Positions 35,080 through 44,100 of a stretch of 64,000 nucleotides of DNA are shown here, in pieces (within the stretch, counting starts at the first letter, position 1; every line of letters begins with the position of its first letter). The stretch covers positions 248,001 through 312,000 of the forward strand of contig JAZKAR010000016.1 in NCBI GenBank assembly GCA_040389065.1, in the 5' to 3' direction. This DNA is from JAZKAR01 sp040389065. GTDB taxonomy: Bacteria > Pseudomonadota > Gammaproteobacteria > Burkholderiales > Casimicrobiaceae. A program made the translations under genes and the position numbers. The notes below the pieces were generated by a model. The model was given only the letters and a program-made list of their open reading frames with translations. It did not search any database and had not been told where the DNA came from.

Positions 35080-37629
35080 TTATTTTTTTCGCATTGAAGC
35101 GGGTAGCAATATTTTGGCTTGGCTTTTTTCAGAAGATTCGTTTGGTGATAGTGCGTTATTCGGTTTAAAACGAGGAATGCGTGTTTCTATGGAGTCTTGC
35201 ACGCGTTTTAATGCGGTACTAAACGTATTTTCTGATTGTTTTTCTTCATGCTGCCGTTGCTTTAATAATTCAGCACGTTCATCTCTTAATCCATTAATAA
35301 TATCGCTACGAATTAAGGTTGCTGTTTCAGGTGCATCTTGAAGAATACTGCGCCGAATAGCATAGCGTTCTGTTCGGCTAATAATTGAAAGAATGCTGCG
35401 GCCAGAATAACCTTCGGTATGGCTTGCAATCATGCTAGCTATTTCTTCGATATTAAAGCGATAAGGTTTTTTGCTAAATAGCATTTTTATCATTTCAAGC
35501 CGAGCTGCCTTATCGGGGAGGGCGACTTCAATTTTTCTTTCGAAGCGTGAAGCAATCGCTTGGTCTAGATGGTCGGGGCAGTTGCTGGCGCCAATAATAA
35601 ACACTTGGGCGCTAGAGGCGCGTTTCACGCCATCCATTTCTTGCAAAAGCTGTCCTAAAATTTCTTGTACCGCCGAGTCGGTATTATTTTTTTGGCGGCT
35701 AGGAGCAATGATATCAATTTCATCAATAAATAAAATACAAGGCGCTTGTGAACGGGCGCGCTCAAAAATTTCTTTCACTTTTTGCCCTGATTGACCCATG
35801 AATCCTGCCTTCATATCAGCCGTTGCGGCTGCAACAAACGCGATACCTGATTGGGTGGCGATAACGCGAGCAATTTGTGTTTTTCCGGTACCGGGAGGGC
35901 CATAGAGCAACATACTGCGAGGTACAGAAAGCCCGCGTGCTCTAAAAATTTCAGCATAACGAATCTCTGATCCTAGCAATTTAAGCTCTTGCTTGAGCTT
36001 TTCGGGCAGGATAAGGTTATCCCAGGTTAATCCTACTTCTACATCGGTGGAGTGTTTACTGCGTTGGCGTTGTATAACTTGAAGCCATTGTTCTTTATCT
36101 AAATTAGAGTTTTGAGGAAACTCAGTTTTGGCTGTGCTAGCAAGTGTCATGACATCCCGGCCTGACATTCCGCCTGTTTCTTTAATAACATAAGGAGGAA
36201 TTGGCAAGCTTAAGCCGCGCTCACGAAATGCATTTTCAAGTAAATGTTTGCGAGCCACTGCATTAGGAAGTGGAATTTCAATAACATGCGTAAAGCGTGA
36301 TAAAGCTGCTTCGTCAAGATTTTCACGGCGATTGGTGGCACCGATTAATAAAACCTGCGTTTTTTGTTGAATGGCGTAATCCCATTCTGCCAAAAATGTT
36401 TGTACCAATTCATTGCTAAAGTTATCAGAACCAATGCTGCCGCGCTTAGAAAAAATACCTTCACACTCATCAATAAAGAAAATACATGGGCTATCGTTGC
36501 GTACCTTTTTCCACGTTTCTTTTACACGTGAGGCAGTTTGACCAATAAATTCACCTTTGAGATCTGATAACGCAGCAAAAATCATGGGGCAATGTGCTGC
36601 TTTTGCTAAGGTTTTTGCTAGGGTTGTTTTTCCGCTTCCTGGTGAACCGTACATCAAAATTCCATTGGGTGCAGAAGGGTCGCGATTTAAGAATAAATCT
36701 ACCTGTTGAGAAAGCATATCGCGCAATTCAGGCTCAATGGCAATTTCTTGCCAGCATAAATAAGCTTCTTTAATTTGTTTCAAACGTTCTTCAGCTTTTC
36801 GTTGTGCCTCTTCTTCATTTTCAGCTTTTGTATAGCAGCGAGCGATTTGCCCGAGGGGATTGAGCGCATGGCTAAGCGAAGTGAGCGATAGGCTGCTAAA
36901 AAGATTTTTCCATATAGGCTTATAGAGTTCAGGTGCAATCGTTGTATCAGATTCAAGAATAATAAGATCACCTGGCTGATCGGTTTCGTTCCAGGCCCAA
37001 GCTAGTAGGGGTGTGCTTTTTATATAAAGAGCTATGCCTTGAAAAGGAGCGCTCAGCCGAGATCTTTTGATATAAAGCGAGCCATCTTTTATCCATACTG
37101 AAGGTGTTTGATTTTCTTTCGGGCCAAGATAAACATCATGTTTTCTGGCTTCATTTGAGTTACGAATAAGATGAAAGCCATAGCATTGCACTTCAGAAAG
37201 GGCTTCTAATGCGCTTAAAACTGGGCGTAGTTTTAAAATGGCATCTAAATAGCTAGCAATAAAAAACATAACGATATAAATAACTAAAGCAGATACATGT
37301 TCTTCAGCACTGATAAGAAGAAAAATAACAGAAAAACAAATCCAGCTTAAATGAGTGGCCAGTTGATTCAGCGGAGCTAACCATAAAGCATTTACAATCG
37401 CATTTTTTGAAATGATTTGCATCTGCTCACGTAAAAAAAGACCAATATGATGTTGTACATGCTGGGTAAGTGCCGGTGCATAAGGCTCAAGTTTACTAAA
37501 ACAAGGTTCTGCAAGTTGACGATGCGCTGCTGCTTTTGCTGCGTGAACGCGTGCTGCTGATTCAAGCCGAGCCTGTTTAATGGCTAGATAAGTTCGAGCA
37601 GTACGATGAGCAGCAGTGTCGATATTCAT
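35080..37629 (-). CDS. membrane-associated tandem AAA+ ATPase (CDC48-like)
   Basis: An 849-residue protein with two AAA modules in the manner of CDC48/p97. The first has Walker A GSPGSGKT (328-335) and Walker B IFFIDE (383-388). The second has GPPGTGKT (577-584) and ILFIDE (632-637), with arginine-finger regions (ALSRFTH, IASRFER) in each. Before them are a helical N-terminus, two adjacent hydrophobic segments (about 93-108 and 113-130) that suggest a membrane hairpin, and a beta-rich domain. ATG 37629 is chosen because it begins 1 bp after the upstream stop; the open frame extends into that gene. Substrates are unknown; I do not recognise a named family. Confidence 0.85.
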   Translation of the reverse strand: MNIDTAAHRTARTYLAIKQARLESAARVHAAKAAAHRQLAEPCFSKLEPYAPALTQHVQHHIGLFLREQMQIISKNAIVNALWLAPLNQLATHLSWICFSVIFLLISAEEHVSALVIYIVMFFIASYLDAILKLRPVLSALEALSEVQCYGFHLIRNSNEARKHDVYLGPKENQTPSVWIKDGSLYIKRSRLSAPFQGIALYIKSTPLLAWAWNETDQPGDLIILESDTTIAPELYKPIWKNLFSSLSLTSLSHALNPLGQIARCYTKAENEEEAQRKAEERLKQIKEAYLCWQEIAIEPELRDMLSQQVDLFLNRDPSAPNGILMYGSPGSGKTTLAKTLAKAAHCPMIFAALSDLKGEFIGQTASRVKETWKKVRNDSPCIFFIDECEGIFSKRGSIGSDNFSNELVQTFLAEWDYAIQQKTQVLLIGATNRRENLDEAALSRFTHVIEIPLPNAVARKHLLENAFRERGLSLPIPPYVIKETGGMSGRDVMTLASTAKTEFPQNSNLDKEQWLQVIQRQRSKHSTDVEVGLTWDNLILPEKLKQELKLLGSEIRYAEIFRARGLSVPRSMLLYGPPGTGKTQIARVIATQSGIAFVAAATADMKAGFMGQSGQKVKEIFERARSQAPCILFIDEIDIIAPSRQKNNTDSAVQEILGQLLQEMDGVKRASSAQVFIIGASNCPDHLDQAIASRFERKIEVALPDKAARLEMIKMLFSKKPYRFNIEEIASMIASHTEGYSGRSILSIISRTERYAIRRSILQDAPETATLIRSDIINGLRDERAELLKQRQHEEKQSENTFSTALKRVQDSIETRIPRFKPNNALSPNESSEKSQAKILLPASMRKK

Positions 37630-37630
37630 A

Positions 37631-38188
37631 TTATTGATCCACTTGAGAGTAGGAGTCAGGCTTATTGGCAGGTGTGGGATTAGCAGCGGCTTTTGCTGCG
37701 TTAGTGGCACTGGCACTTATTGCTCTAGGATAGCCTGCCTGCTCAAGAGCATTTGCCCAGCGATTTTCTTCCCATCCATGAATAATGGTGGTAGGCCCGA
37801 GCGTTAGAACAGGTACTTTTGTATTACCAGTTACGCGTATAAGTTTTTCTGCCTGAGTATTTACGTCAACCTCGGTATAAGGAATACCGCGTTTATCTAA
37901 AAACGCTTTGGCTTTTGTACAAATTTCAATACAGTCGCCAGACGTAAAAAAGGTAGCCGGAAACTTACGGGTAGCGACTTGCAGCGCATAATTATCTCCG
38001 CTTGTTTGAATCATGCTGTAAGTCATTTTTTTTTCTTGAATTTGTTTGACAGTTTCTTGAGGAGGTCGGTCGGTGTAATGCACTTTGCCTGCGCCATCAA
38101 CCCAACGAAACACAGATTGCGCTTGAGTGAATGCGGATAGGCTCATAAGCGTTGAATAGATAACTAAGCGGAGTAGTTTATGCCCCAT
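37631..38188 (-). CDS. periplasmic DUF4124 - glutaredoxin-like protein
   Basis: A 185-residue protein with a signal peptide ending near TQAQS (about residue 23), a DUF4124 segment (VFRWVDGAGKVHYTDRPP), and a glutaredoxin-like domain. The domain has C-IEI-C in the active-site region (SGDCIEICTKAKAFLDKRG) and a VPVL cis-proline. Two residues more than the usual CxxC loop separate the cysteines, so redox activity is uncertain. The C-terminus is Ala/Pro-rich. It precedes the AAA+ gene by 1 bp, so the two are cotranscribed and may work together. Confidence 0.8.
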   Translation of the reverse strand: MGHKLLRLVIYSTLMSLSAFTQAQSVFRWVDGAGKVHYTDRPPQETVKQIQEKKMTYSMIQTSGDNYALQVATRKFPATFFTSGDCIEICTKAKAFLDKRGIPYTEVDVNTQAEKLIRVTGNTKVPVLTLGPTTIIHGWEENRWANALEQAGYPRAISASATNAAKAAANPTPANKPDSYSQVDQ

Positions 38189-38699
38189 GCTCTGACCCTT
38201 TTTTTGATAAAAGCAAGTAATAGAAGATAAATATGTTTTCGGCTATTTTTTCAGCTTATGTAAAAAAAACGTAAAGAGTTTTTTTGCGCTTATACTTTGC
38301 TGTAAGTAAGTGCCTATTTATCGCCTTCGAAGTCTTTGCAATTCTGCAAAACATATACGTATCTTATATATATGCAACGTTAAAGCGGTTTATTCCAATT
38401 TTTTTGTATAGTCAGTAAAAGCGTTAGGAATATTTGCTGTAATAAGAGTCTTCATTTATCTACATGTTTTGATCTTTATGCTCAATTTATCAACGGATAA
38501 TAAGTTCATTTGAGCATTTAGTATAAGACGCTGTATGTACAGTAATAGTGGCGGCTTCACAGAGCGAAGAAGATATGGCACGATCCCTTAGAGTTAGAGT
38601 AATCGTGTTGCTCTGTTGCGTAGGCGTGATTAGGGTAATTGCAGAAAAGAGCTTCATGATGATTGGGCACTGCTAAAAGATGTTTATTGATAGGGTTTT
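38189..38699. other. intergenic region between the DUF4124 gene and the LysR gene
   Basis: A divergent promoter region of about 510 bp, AT-rich with poly-A/T runs. It holds short imperfect palindromes only, such as CTGTATGTACAG. No gene, RNA or shared repeat was recognised. Confidence 0.5.
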
Positions 38700-39623
38700 A
38701 TGGATAATTCCAGATTAAATTACAAGCATTTATATTATTTTTGGGTAGTGGCTAAAGAAGGAAGTATGACAAAAGCCAGCCAGGTACTCGACCTTGCAGT
38801 TCAAACAATTAGTGTTCAGTTAGGAACGCTGGAAGAATCGTTAGGTGTTTCATTATTTACGCTAGTAGGGCGGCGCTTGGAGTTAACAGAGGAAGGAAAA
38901 ATTGCCTTAAATTATGCTGATGAGATTTTCTTATTAGGAAAACAGCTACGCGATGTATTGCGTAGTCAACCTAAGCGGACTTTGCGTTTAACGGTAGGTA
39001 TCGCAGATGTTTTGCCTAAGCTAATGGTTTACCGCTTACTTGAAGCTGTTTTAAATCTCGAGGAGCCCGTTAGGTTAGTGTGTTATGAGGGAAAATTTGA
39101 GTCTTTACTTTCAGATTTGTTAATGCATAAACTCGATATTATTTTGACAGATCGATCCATTGCAACCAGCCGTAATTTATTACTTTATAGCCATTTTTTA
39201 GGCGAAAGCGATCTTACTTTTTTTGGTACTATGGAACATGTAGAAAAGTATAAAACGAATTTTCCCCAAAGCTTGCATGGTGCACCCATGATTTTACCTA
39301 CGACGAATAGCGCTATACGTACTCGTTTAGATCAATGGTTTGAAAAACAACAGATTTATCCAGATATAATGGCTGAAATTGAAGATAGTGCATTATTAAA
39401 AACATTTGGCAGGGCAGGCTTAGGTTTATGTGTTGCTCCTTCAGTTATCACCAATGAAGTTAAAGCTGAGTATGGGCTGCTCCCCATTGGAAGCACACCT
39501 GATTTGCATGAAGAGTTTTTTGCAATTTCCCCTGAGCGACGTATTAAACATGTAGCTGTAGCTAAACTATGTGCGACCGCACGGGAATGTTTTATAAGTT
39601 TTTCATCATCATCGTCGGTTTGA
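38700..39623 (+). CDS. nhaR: LysR-type regulator, NhaR-like
   Basis: A 307-residue regulator with an N-terminal winged helix (LNYKHLYYFWVVAKEGSMTKASQVLDL) and a substrate-binding domain. The N-terminus LNYKHLYYFW is the NhaR type, whose founder activates the sodium/proton antiporter gene nhaA. No antiporter gene is in the window, so the target here is unknown and the symbol is by resemblance only. The C-terminus ends in a run of serines. The following hydrolase gene begins 28 bp later in the same direction. Confidence 0.82.
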   Translation: MDNSRLNYKHLYYFWVVAKEGSMTKASQVLDLAVQTISVQLGTLEESLGVSLFTLVGRRLELTEEGKIALNYADEIFLLGKQLRDVLRSQPKRTLRLTVGIADVLPKLMVYRLLEAVLNLEEPVRLVCYEGKFESLLSDLLMHKLDIILTDRSIATSRNLLLYSHFLGESDLTFFGTMEHVEKYKTNFPQSLHGAPMILPTTNSAIRTRLDQWFEKQQIYPDIMAEIEDSALLKTFGRAGLGLCVAPSVITNEVKAEYGLLPIGSTPDLHEEFFAISPERRIKHVAVAKLCATARECFISFSSSSSV

Positions 39624-39651
39624 ACGTGAGAGGCTAAGGGAAGCAACTATC

Positions 39652-40440
39652 ATGCGTACTGTTTTGCTTGAAGTACTTTTGTTCTATATAGCATTAGGTT
39701 TATATGGGCTATTTTTTTCTGAAGGGTTGATTTTTCAACCTCGCCCTTCCTCTTATCGTGAAATAGCGAATTCAGCGAGACTAAAGTTAACCTCAGCGGA
39801 TGGCTCTAGTATTTCTGCTGTGTATTTATTGAATCCTTTAGCGACGCATACGCTTTTATTTAGTCATGGAAACGCAGAAGATTTAGAAACAGTAGGGCCG
39901 TTTTTACAAATTTTAAGAAATATAGGATTTTCTGTTCTATCTTATGATTACCCTGGTTATGGGAGCAGTACGGGAAAAGTATCGGAAAAAGGTGCTTATG
40001 CTGCTGTAGATGCTGCCTATCATTATTTAATTCACGATTTAAAGTTATCGCCTCAATCGATTATTGCGCATGGGCGTTCATTAGGTGGCGGGGTAGCTGC
40101 TGATCTTGCCTCTCGGCATGAGGTGGGTGGGCTGATATTGGAGAGTACATTTTTATCAGCTTACCGAGTTATGACCCGATTTTCTTTGTACCCATTTGAT
40201 GCGTTTAATACCTATGCAAAGCTAAAAAATATTAAGAGCAAGGTATTAGTGATTCATGGCAAGCTGGATGAAGTAATTCCTTTTTATCATGGAGAGCAGT
40301 TGTTTGCTAAACTTAAGGATACCAATCAAGCAGAAGTGCCGCTTTGGATAGATAATGCGCACCACAATGATATATGGGCGATAGCGCCTGAAGCTTATAT
40401 AGCGGCATTAAAAGAATTTAAAGCCTTGTGTTGTAAATAG
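39652..40440 (+). CDS. alpha/beta hydrolase with N-terminal membrane anchor
   Basis: A 262-residue hydrolase of the ABHD17/FrsA-like group. The N-terminal hydrophobic segment (about residues 4-24) is a signal anchor. The catalytic triad is visible as the nucleophile elbow HGRSLGGG (Ser), Asp in HGKLDEVIP and His in DNAHHNDI. The oxyanion motif is SHGNAED. The substrate is unknown. The gene is convergent with the sulfotransferase remnant. Confidence 0.88.
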   Translation: MRTVLLEVLLFYIALGLYGLFFSEGLIFQPRPSSYREIANSARLKLTSADGSSISAVYLLNPLATHTLLFSHGNAEDLETVGPFLQILRNIGFSVLSYDYPGYGSSTGKVSEKGAYAAVDAAYHYLIHDLKLSPQSIIAHGRSLGGGVAADLASRHEVGGLILESTFLSAYRVMTRFSLYPFDAFNTYAKLKNIKSKVLVIHGKLDEVIPFYHGEQLFAKLKDTNQAEVPLWIDNAHHNDIWAIAPEAYIAALKEFKALCCK

Positions 40441-40467
40441 GGGAAGCTTTAAATTTTGAGCTGGCTA

Positions 40468-40773
40468 TTATTCATTCATCAACACAGGCATTTTAGATGA
40501 CCACAAGCGATTGGTATTAAAGATAACTTCTTTATCATCATGATCAGCGTAATAGGAATCAAATAACCCTCGCACTAATCGGCGGCGTTGGTCTTTGGTA
40601 ATGACAGAGCCGAACTCACTGCCTGCCCCAAACTGAGTCAGCATACTACTGAATAAATTGCCTACAGGGCTTGTCATACCAGCATGAAAACGAGGATTTT
40701 GCAGTAATAGGGCTGCTAGTAATGTAGAGCCTGAGCGAGGTAAACCAGAAATAAAGTGATAACGAGGTTTCAT
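40468..40773 (-). pseudogene. sulfotransferase, 3'-truncated remnant
   Basis: The 101-residue frame begins like a PAPS-dependent sulfotransferase, with the 5'-phosphosulfate-binding loop GLPRSGSTLLAALLLQNP (residues 10-27). Family members usually have 250-300 residues and a second cofactor motif; here the frame stops after SKMPVLMNE, and only 27 bp separate it from the convergent hydrolase gene. The missing part is not found in other frames there. It starts 3 bp after the APS kinase stop codon, so it was once part of a sulfation unit. It could still be translated but is unlikely to be active. Confidence 0.75.
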
Positions 40774-40776
40774 CAG

Positions 40777-41322
40777 TTAGACTCCGTTTAAAAATGGGTC
40801 GAGTGCTCTTATTATGTTTTGTATTGCCTCAGAAGCAGTGGTTGTTACGGTATTAATATTGATTGCATCTAAGGGTGGGTCGTAGGGCGCAGAAATTCCC
40901 GTAAATTCTTTAATTTTTCCTGCCCTAGCAAGTTTATATAAGCCCTTAGGATCACGTTGTTCGCATGTTTCTAAAGGAGTGCTAACATAAATTTCAATAT
41001 ACGAAGATCCAATAATAGATTGTGCGAGTAATCGATCACTCGTTAAGGGGGAAATGGTTGCGCAGATAACATCAACGCCTTGCCTATTTAATAGTTTCGC
41101 CATGTGGGCAATGCGGCGTAAATTTTCAGCACGCGATGAAGCATCAAAACCTAAATCTTGCGAGATACCTTTGCGTATTACATCACCATCTAAGATCATG
41201 GCTATACGGCCTTTGTCTGAAAGCGTAGACTGCAGCTTTTCAGCAAGCGTTGATTTTCCTGCGCCTGATAAACCCGTAAACCATACTGTGAAGGGTGAAG
41301 CCGAGTAAAAAAGAGAATGCAT
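40777..41322 (-). CDS. cysC: adenylylsulfate kinase (APS kinase)
   Basis: Phosphorylates adenylyl sulfate to PAPS, the sulfate donor of sulfotransferases and of assimilation. The 181 residues carry the P-loop GLSGAGKS (17-24), LDGDVIRKGISQDLGF, the SRAENLRRI helix and the lid region DPKGLYKLARAGKIKEFTGISAPYD (split here only for reading). ATG 41322 is chosen for its GAGGGCAAC ribosome site; the open frame extends to 41406. No sulfate adenylyltransferase gene is nearby. Its neighbour is a sulfotransferase remnant, and an intact sulfotransferase lies at 46155-47159, so PAPS supply for sulfation is the likely role. Confidence 0.93.
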   Translation of the reverse strand: MHSLFYSASPFTVWFTGLSGAGKSTLAEKLQSTLSDKGRIAMILDGDVIRKGISQDLGFDASSRAENLRRIAHMAKLLNRQGVDVICATISPLTSDRLLAQSIIGSSYIEIYVSTPLETCEQRDPKGLYKLARAGKIKEFTGISAPYDPPLDAININTVTTTASEAIQNIIRALDPFLNGV

Positions 41323-41470
41323 GTTGCCCTCTATGATAAGCATGCAGGAGTTCAAGCAAAATTGTTTTAATAAGGCTTTGGTGAGGGTACCTCTAATTAC
41401 TAGCAAGTCAGGTAATAGGGTAACTCCATAAAATATACCATAACACTATAAGAGTAGTTTTACCTGTTGG

Positions 41471-42400
41471 TTATTTCCATTCTGTATGCGCAATTATATT
41501 TTCATTGATATAAGTAAGATATTGTACCAATCGGGGTCTAATGCCATGATTGGATGTTGCACAATGCGGAAGAGCCTGATGCCATATTATAAAATCACCA
41601 GCTTTACCAGTGACAGGTTGGGGTTTAAGCATTGAGGGTGCTATATCACGAGGATTAACATCAGCAGGAAGGGTATTGAGCCAGTGTTCTAGTGTGCGAT
41701 GAAAGCCAGGCACACAGTGAAAAGCCCCATCATTTTCTTCGCAATCTGTTAAATAAAGTAATCCTTGATATTGATTAGGAATCGGTAACGCTAGGCTTAC
41801 ATCCCAATGTAAACTATTCCCTTTAAAATGAAAATCAGACGTTTCTGGTGGATTAAAGCTAACCTTATCAATTGTTTTATAGATATTAGTAGTGCCGTAT
41901 AGTTGCTCGTAGGCCTTTTGAATACGTTTAGATTGGCGATTAATATTTAATGCAGGGTGGTCAAAAAATTGCAGCATCAGGCCACTTTTCTTTTCGTGAG
42001 AGGTATACCACGAAGCGGGAACATCGGGAGATGCACCTAAAAAATTCCAAATAGCTTGCTGTGCATCTAGGCATTGTTGTTTTGGTATAGCTTCTTTTAA
42101 AACGATGTAGCCGTTAGTTTGCCAAAAAAGGATGTCATCAGAGGACAACACTTCATTCAAAAATTCTTCTTGTTCATCAGTTGTTTTAATTTGGCGTTGT
42201 AAAAGCCATGTTTTGAAGGCTTCAGCAGAAGGGCATTCCTGATATAAATAATGAAGAGTTGTCTCGAAGCTAATATTCATTGAAGAAAGCGCTTTAACTT
42301 CTAGCGCCCAGTTATCTGATGCTGTGTAAGAGGTAGTATTACAATGAGAGGCCGCGCATATACGTTCCCATAAGCCATACAGTATTGACCATTCTTTCAT
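41471..42400 (-). CDS. phytanoyl-CoA dioxygenase-family 2-oxoglutarate oxygenase
   Basis: A 309-residue Fe(II)/2-oxoglutarate oxygenase. The metal triad is His198-x-Asp200 (LHWDVS) and His279 (ALPHCATSN), with Arg288 or Arg290 as the 2-oxoglutarate anchor. The motif CVPGFHRTLEHW before it is typical of the PhyH family. About 90 N-terminal residues precede the core and are not assigned. It lies between APS kinase and the IS30 element on the same strand. The substrate is unknown; hydroxylation of a small molecule or modified sugar is as plausible as a protein target. Confidence 0.85.
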   Translation of the reverse strand: MKEWSILYGLWERICAASHCNTTSYTASDNWALEVKALSSMNISFETTLHYLYQECPSAEAFKTWLLQRQIKTTDEQEEFLNEVLSSDDILFWQTNGYIVLKEAIPKQQCLDAQQAIWNFLGASPDVPASWYTSHEKKSGLMLQFFDHPALNINRQSKRIQKAYEQLYGTTNIYKTIDKVSFNPPETSDFHFKGNSLHWDVSLALPIPNQYQGLLYLTDCEENDGAFHCVPGFHRTLEHWLNTLPADVNPRDIAPSMLKPQPVTGKAGDFIIWHQALPHCATSNHGIRPRLVQYLTYINENIIAHTEWK

Positions 42401-42486
42401 AATAAAGCCTTTTTTCTCACTAAAAAGTACAGGGTGTATCCTCTTTTTACTGTTTGATTCAGATCAAATATTATTAACATGGCGGT

Positions 42487-43567
42487 TTCAAATACCAAGT
42501 GCAACGGTTAATGAATAGCGCCGTCATTGAAGCGTTCTAAAACGGATATCTGAAGGTAAATTTCAATAGGGGTTTTAAATCCATGCCGTTTTCGCGGCCT
42601 GGTATTGAGGCTATGAGCTATCAGATCAAGGTCATTCTGGGAAAGCAAAGAAAGATCAGTGCCTTTAGGCATATACTGCCGTAGTAAGCCATTCGTATTT
42701 TCATTTGAACCTCGTTGCCATGGACTATGCGGATCAGCAAAATAAACCGCCATCCCCGTTTGCTCCGTAAGCTGCTTATGTTGGCTCATTTCTTTACCGC
42801 GATCATAGGTTAAGGTTTTACGCATACCTACTTCTATTCGTTGAAGCACCGTACTAAAACCTATTACAGCGGATTGCGCTGTTCCATCTTCCATTTTTGC
42901 CAGAAGAACCAAACCACTCGTCCTCTCAACTAATGTTCCGACAGAAGAGCGATTAGCGGTGCCTTTAATCAAATCCCCTTCCCAATGTCCTGCAACCTGC
43001 CTATCTTCAACCTCAGGAGGACGGACATGAATACTCGTCATATCAGGAATTTGGCCTCGTCGATCAGTGCCTCCGCTCCGGGGTCTGCGCGTTCCGCGCC
43101 CATGCCGAAGGCAGGCGATCAATTCACTTTTGAGTTCACCCCGGGGCATAACATAAATCGCAGAATAGATCGTTTCATGCGACACGCAAGATCTTGAATC
43201 ACCAGGGTGCATATCTTTGAGTACGCCAGCTATTTGTTCGGGAGAGCAGTATACTTTCAGCAATGCATGAACCACTTGATATAAAACAGAATCAGGATGC
43301 AGCTTCTTCACAGTCCTTGGATTGTAACGCAATGATTTAGAATGCTTACCTGCATAACTTGCATTGTACTTTCCGTCTACCAAACCACGCTTTATTTCCC
43401 GGCTTATAGTACTGGCAGATCTCGATAGGTCTCTCGAAATTTCACCAACTCCTTTATGCTCAAGTCGCTTCAGCATAATGTAGGCTCGCTCTTCAGCACT
43501 TAATTGTTCATAGCTTTTTCTCATCACAACACCTTACTCTCTTTTGGTGTTGCACTTGGTTATTGAA
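42487..43567 (-). mobile_element. IS30-family insertion sequence, apparently intact
   Basis: About 1.08 kb bounded by imperfect inverted repeats that share CCAAGTGCAAC: the left end (from 42487) and the reverse complement of the right end (to 43567) match at 18 of the first 20 positions. It encodes a full-length transposase. The exact tip and the short target duplication could not be fixed by eye. It lies between the PhyH-like gene and the chemoreceptor gene and does not visibly split a gene. Confidence 0.88.
42508..43527 (-). CDS. IS30-family transposase
   Basis: A 339-residue DDE transposase. The N-terminal helix-turn-helix (LSAEERAYIMLKRLEHKG, SRSASTISREIKRG) is the IS30 type. The catalytic residues are the Asp in GHWEGDLIKG, the Asp in LTYDRGKEM and the Glu in WQRGSNENTNGLLRQY. 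It has full length and no internal stop. Either of the first two ATGs could start it. Its base composition is richer in GC than its flanks, which agrees with recent arrival. Confidence 0.96.
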   Translation of the reverse strand: MMRKSYEQLSAEERAYIMLKRLEHKGVGEISRDLSRSASTISREIKRGLVDGKYNASYAGKHSKSLRYNPRTVKKLHPDSVLYQVVHALLKVYCSPEQIAGVLKDMHPGDSRSCVSHETIYSAIYVMPRGELKSELIACLRHGRGTRRPRSGGTDRRGQIPDMTSIHVRPPEVEDRQVAGHWEGDLIKGTANRSSVGTLVERTSGLVLLAKMEDGTAQSAVIGFSTVLQRIEVGMRKTLTYDRGKEMSQHKQLTEQTGMAVYFADPHSPWQRGSNENTNGLLRQYMPKGTDLSLLSQNDLDLIAHSLNTRPRKRHGFKTPIEIYLQISVLERFNDGAIH

Positions 43568-44100
43568 CCAGCTCATCTAAAGTTTATGAGTGTTAATAAT
43601 AGAGCTTAGTTGTTGTTTCAACATATTATCAGTTTAGGTTAAGGCAAGCGTCGTTAATAATAGTTGTATGATTACTTTTAAAGTGTCATATTTTTTTGTC
43701 GAGTTTCTATAAATTATTTATTTTTTACCGTTAATTTTAGCTAAGGTGTATCTTTAGTTTTATTAAAATTAGGTTTAGTGGTGCGTTATAAAAATAACGT
43801 AACGTGTCTAAATTTTTTTTGATTAAGCTATTTTAAATGCTATATCATGATTTTATGGTTATGGAAAAATATTTAGATTACTACACTAAGTAACAAAAAG
43901 CCTTACATTAAATAAGTTAATCTTAGCCTGTAAAATAGTTTCATTAAAATAAATGCTTTTAAGTCAATGTTAAATAGATGCTTTTTTGAAATTAAGCATT
44001 AAAGTGTGAGTTTTTCTAACTAACCATTATCATGGCGTGTAGTTGCCCTATTTATTTAAAAAGTAGATAGAACAAAAAATTGCATGAAAGGCACACAAGA
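43568..44100. other. AT-rich intergenic region before the chemoreceptor gene
   Basis: About 530 bp of strongly AT-rich DNA with stops in all frames. It probably contains the chemoreceptor promoter. No RNA gene or shared repeat was recognised. Confidence 0.5.

Noticed and set aside
38529..38548. LexA-type SOS box at CTGTATGTACAG
   Set aside because: The half-sites are spaced for 12 bp overall, while a LexA site of the CTGT-N8-ACAG type needs 16 bp.
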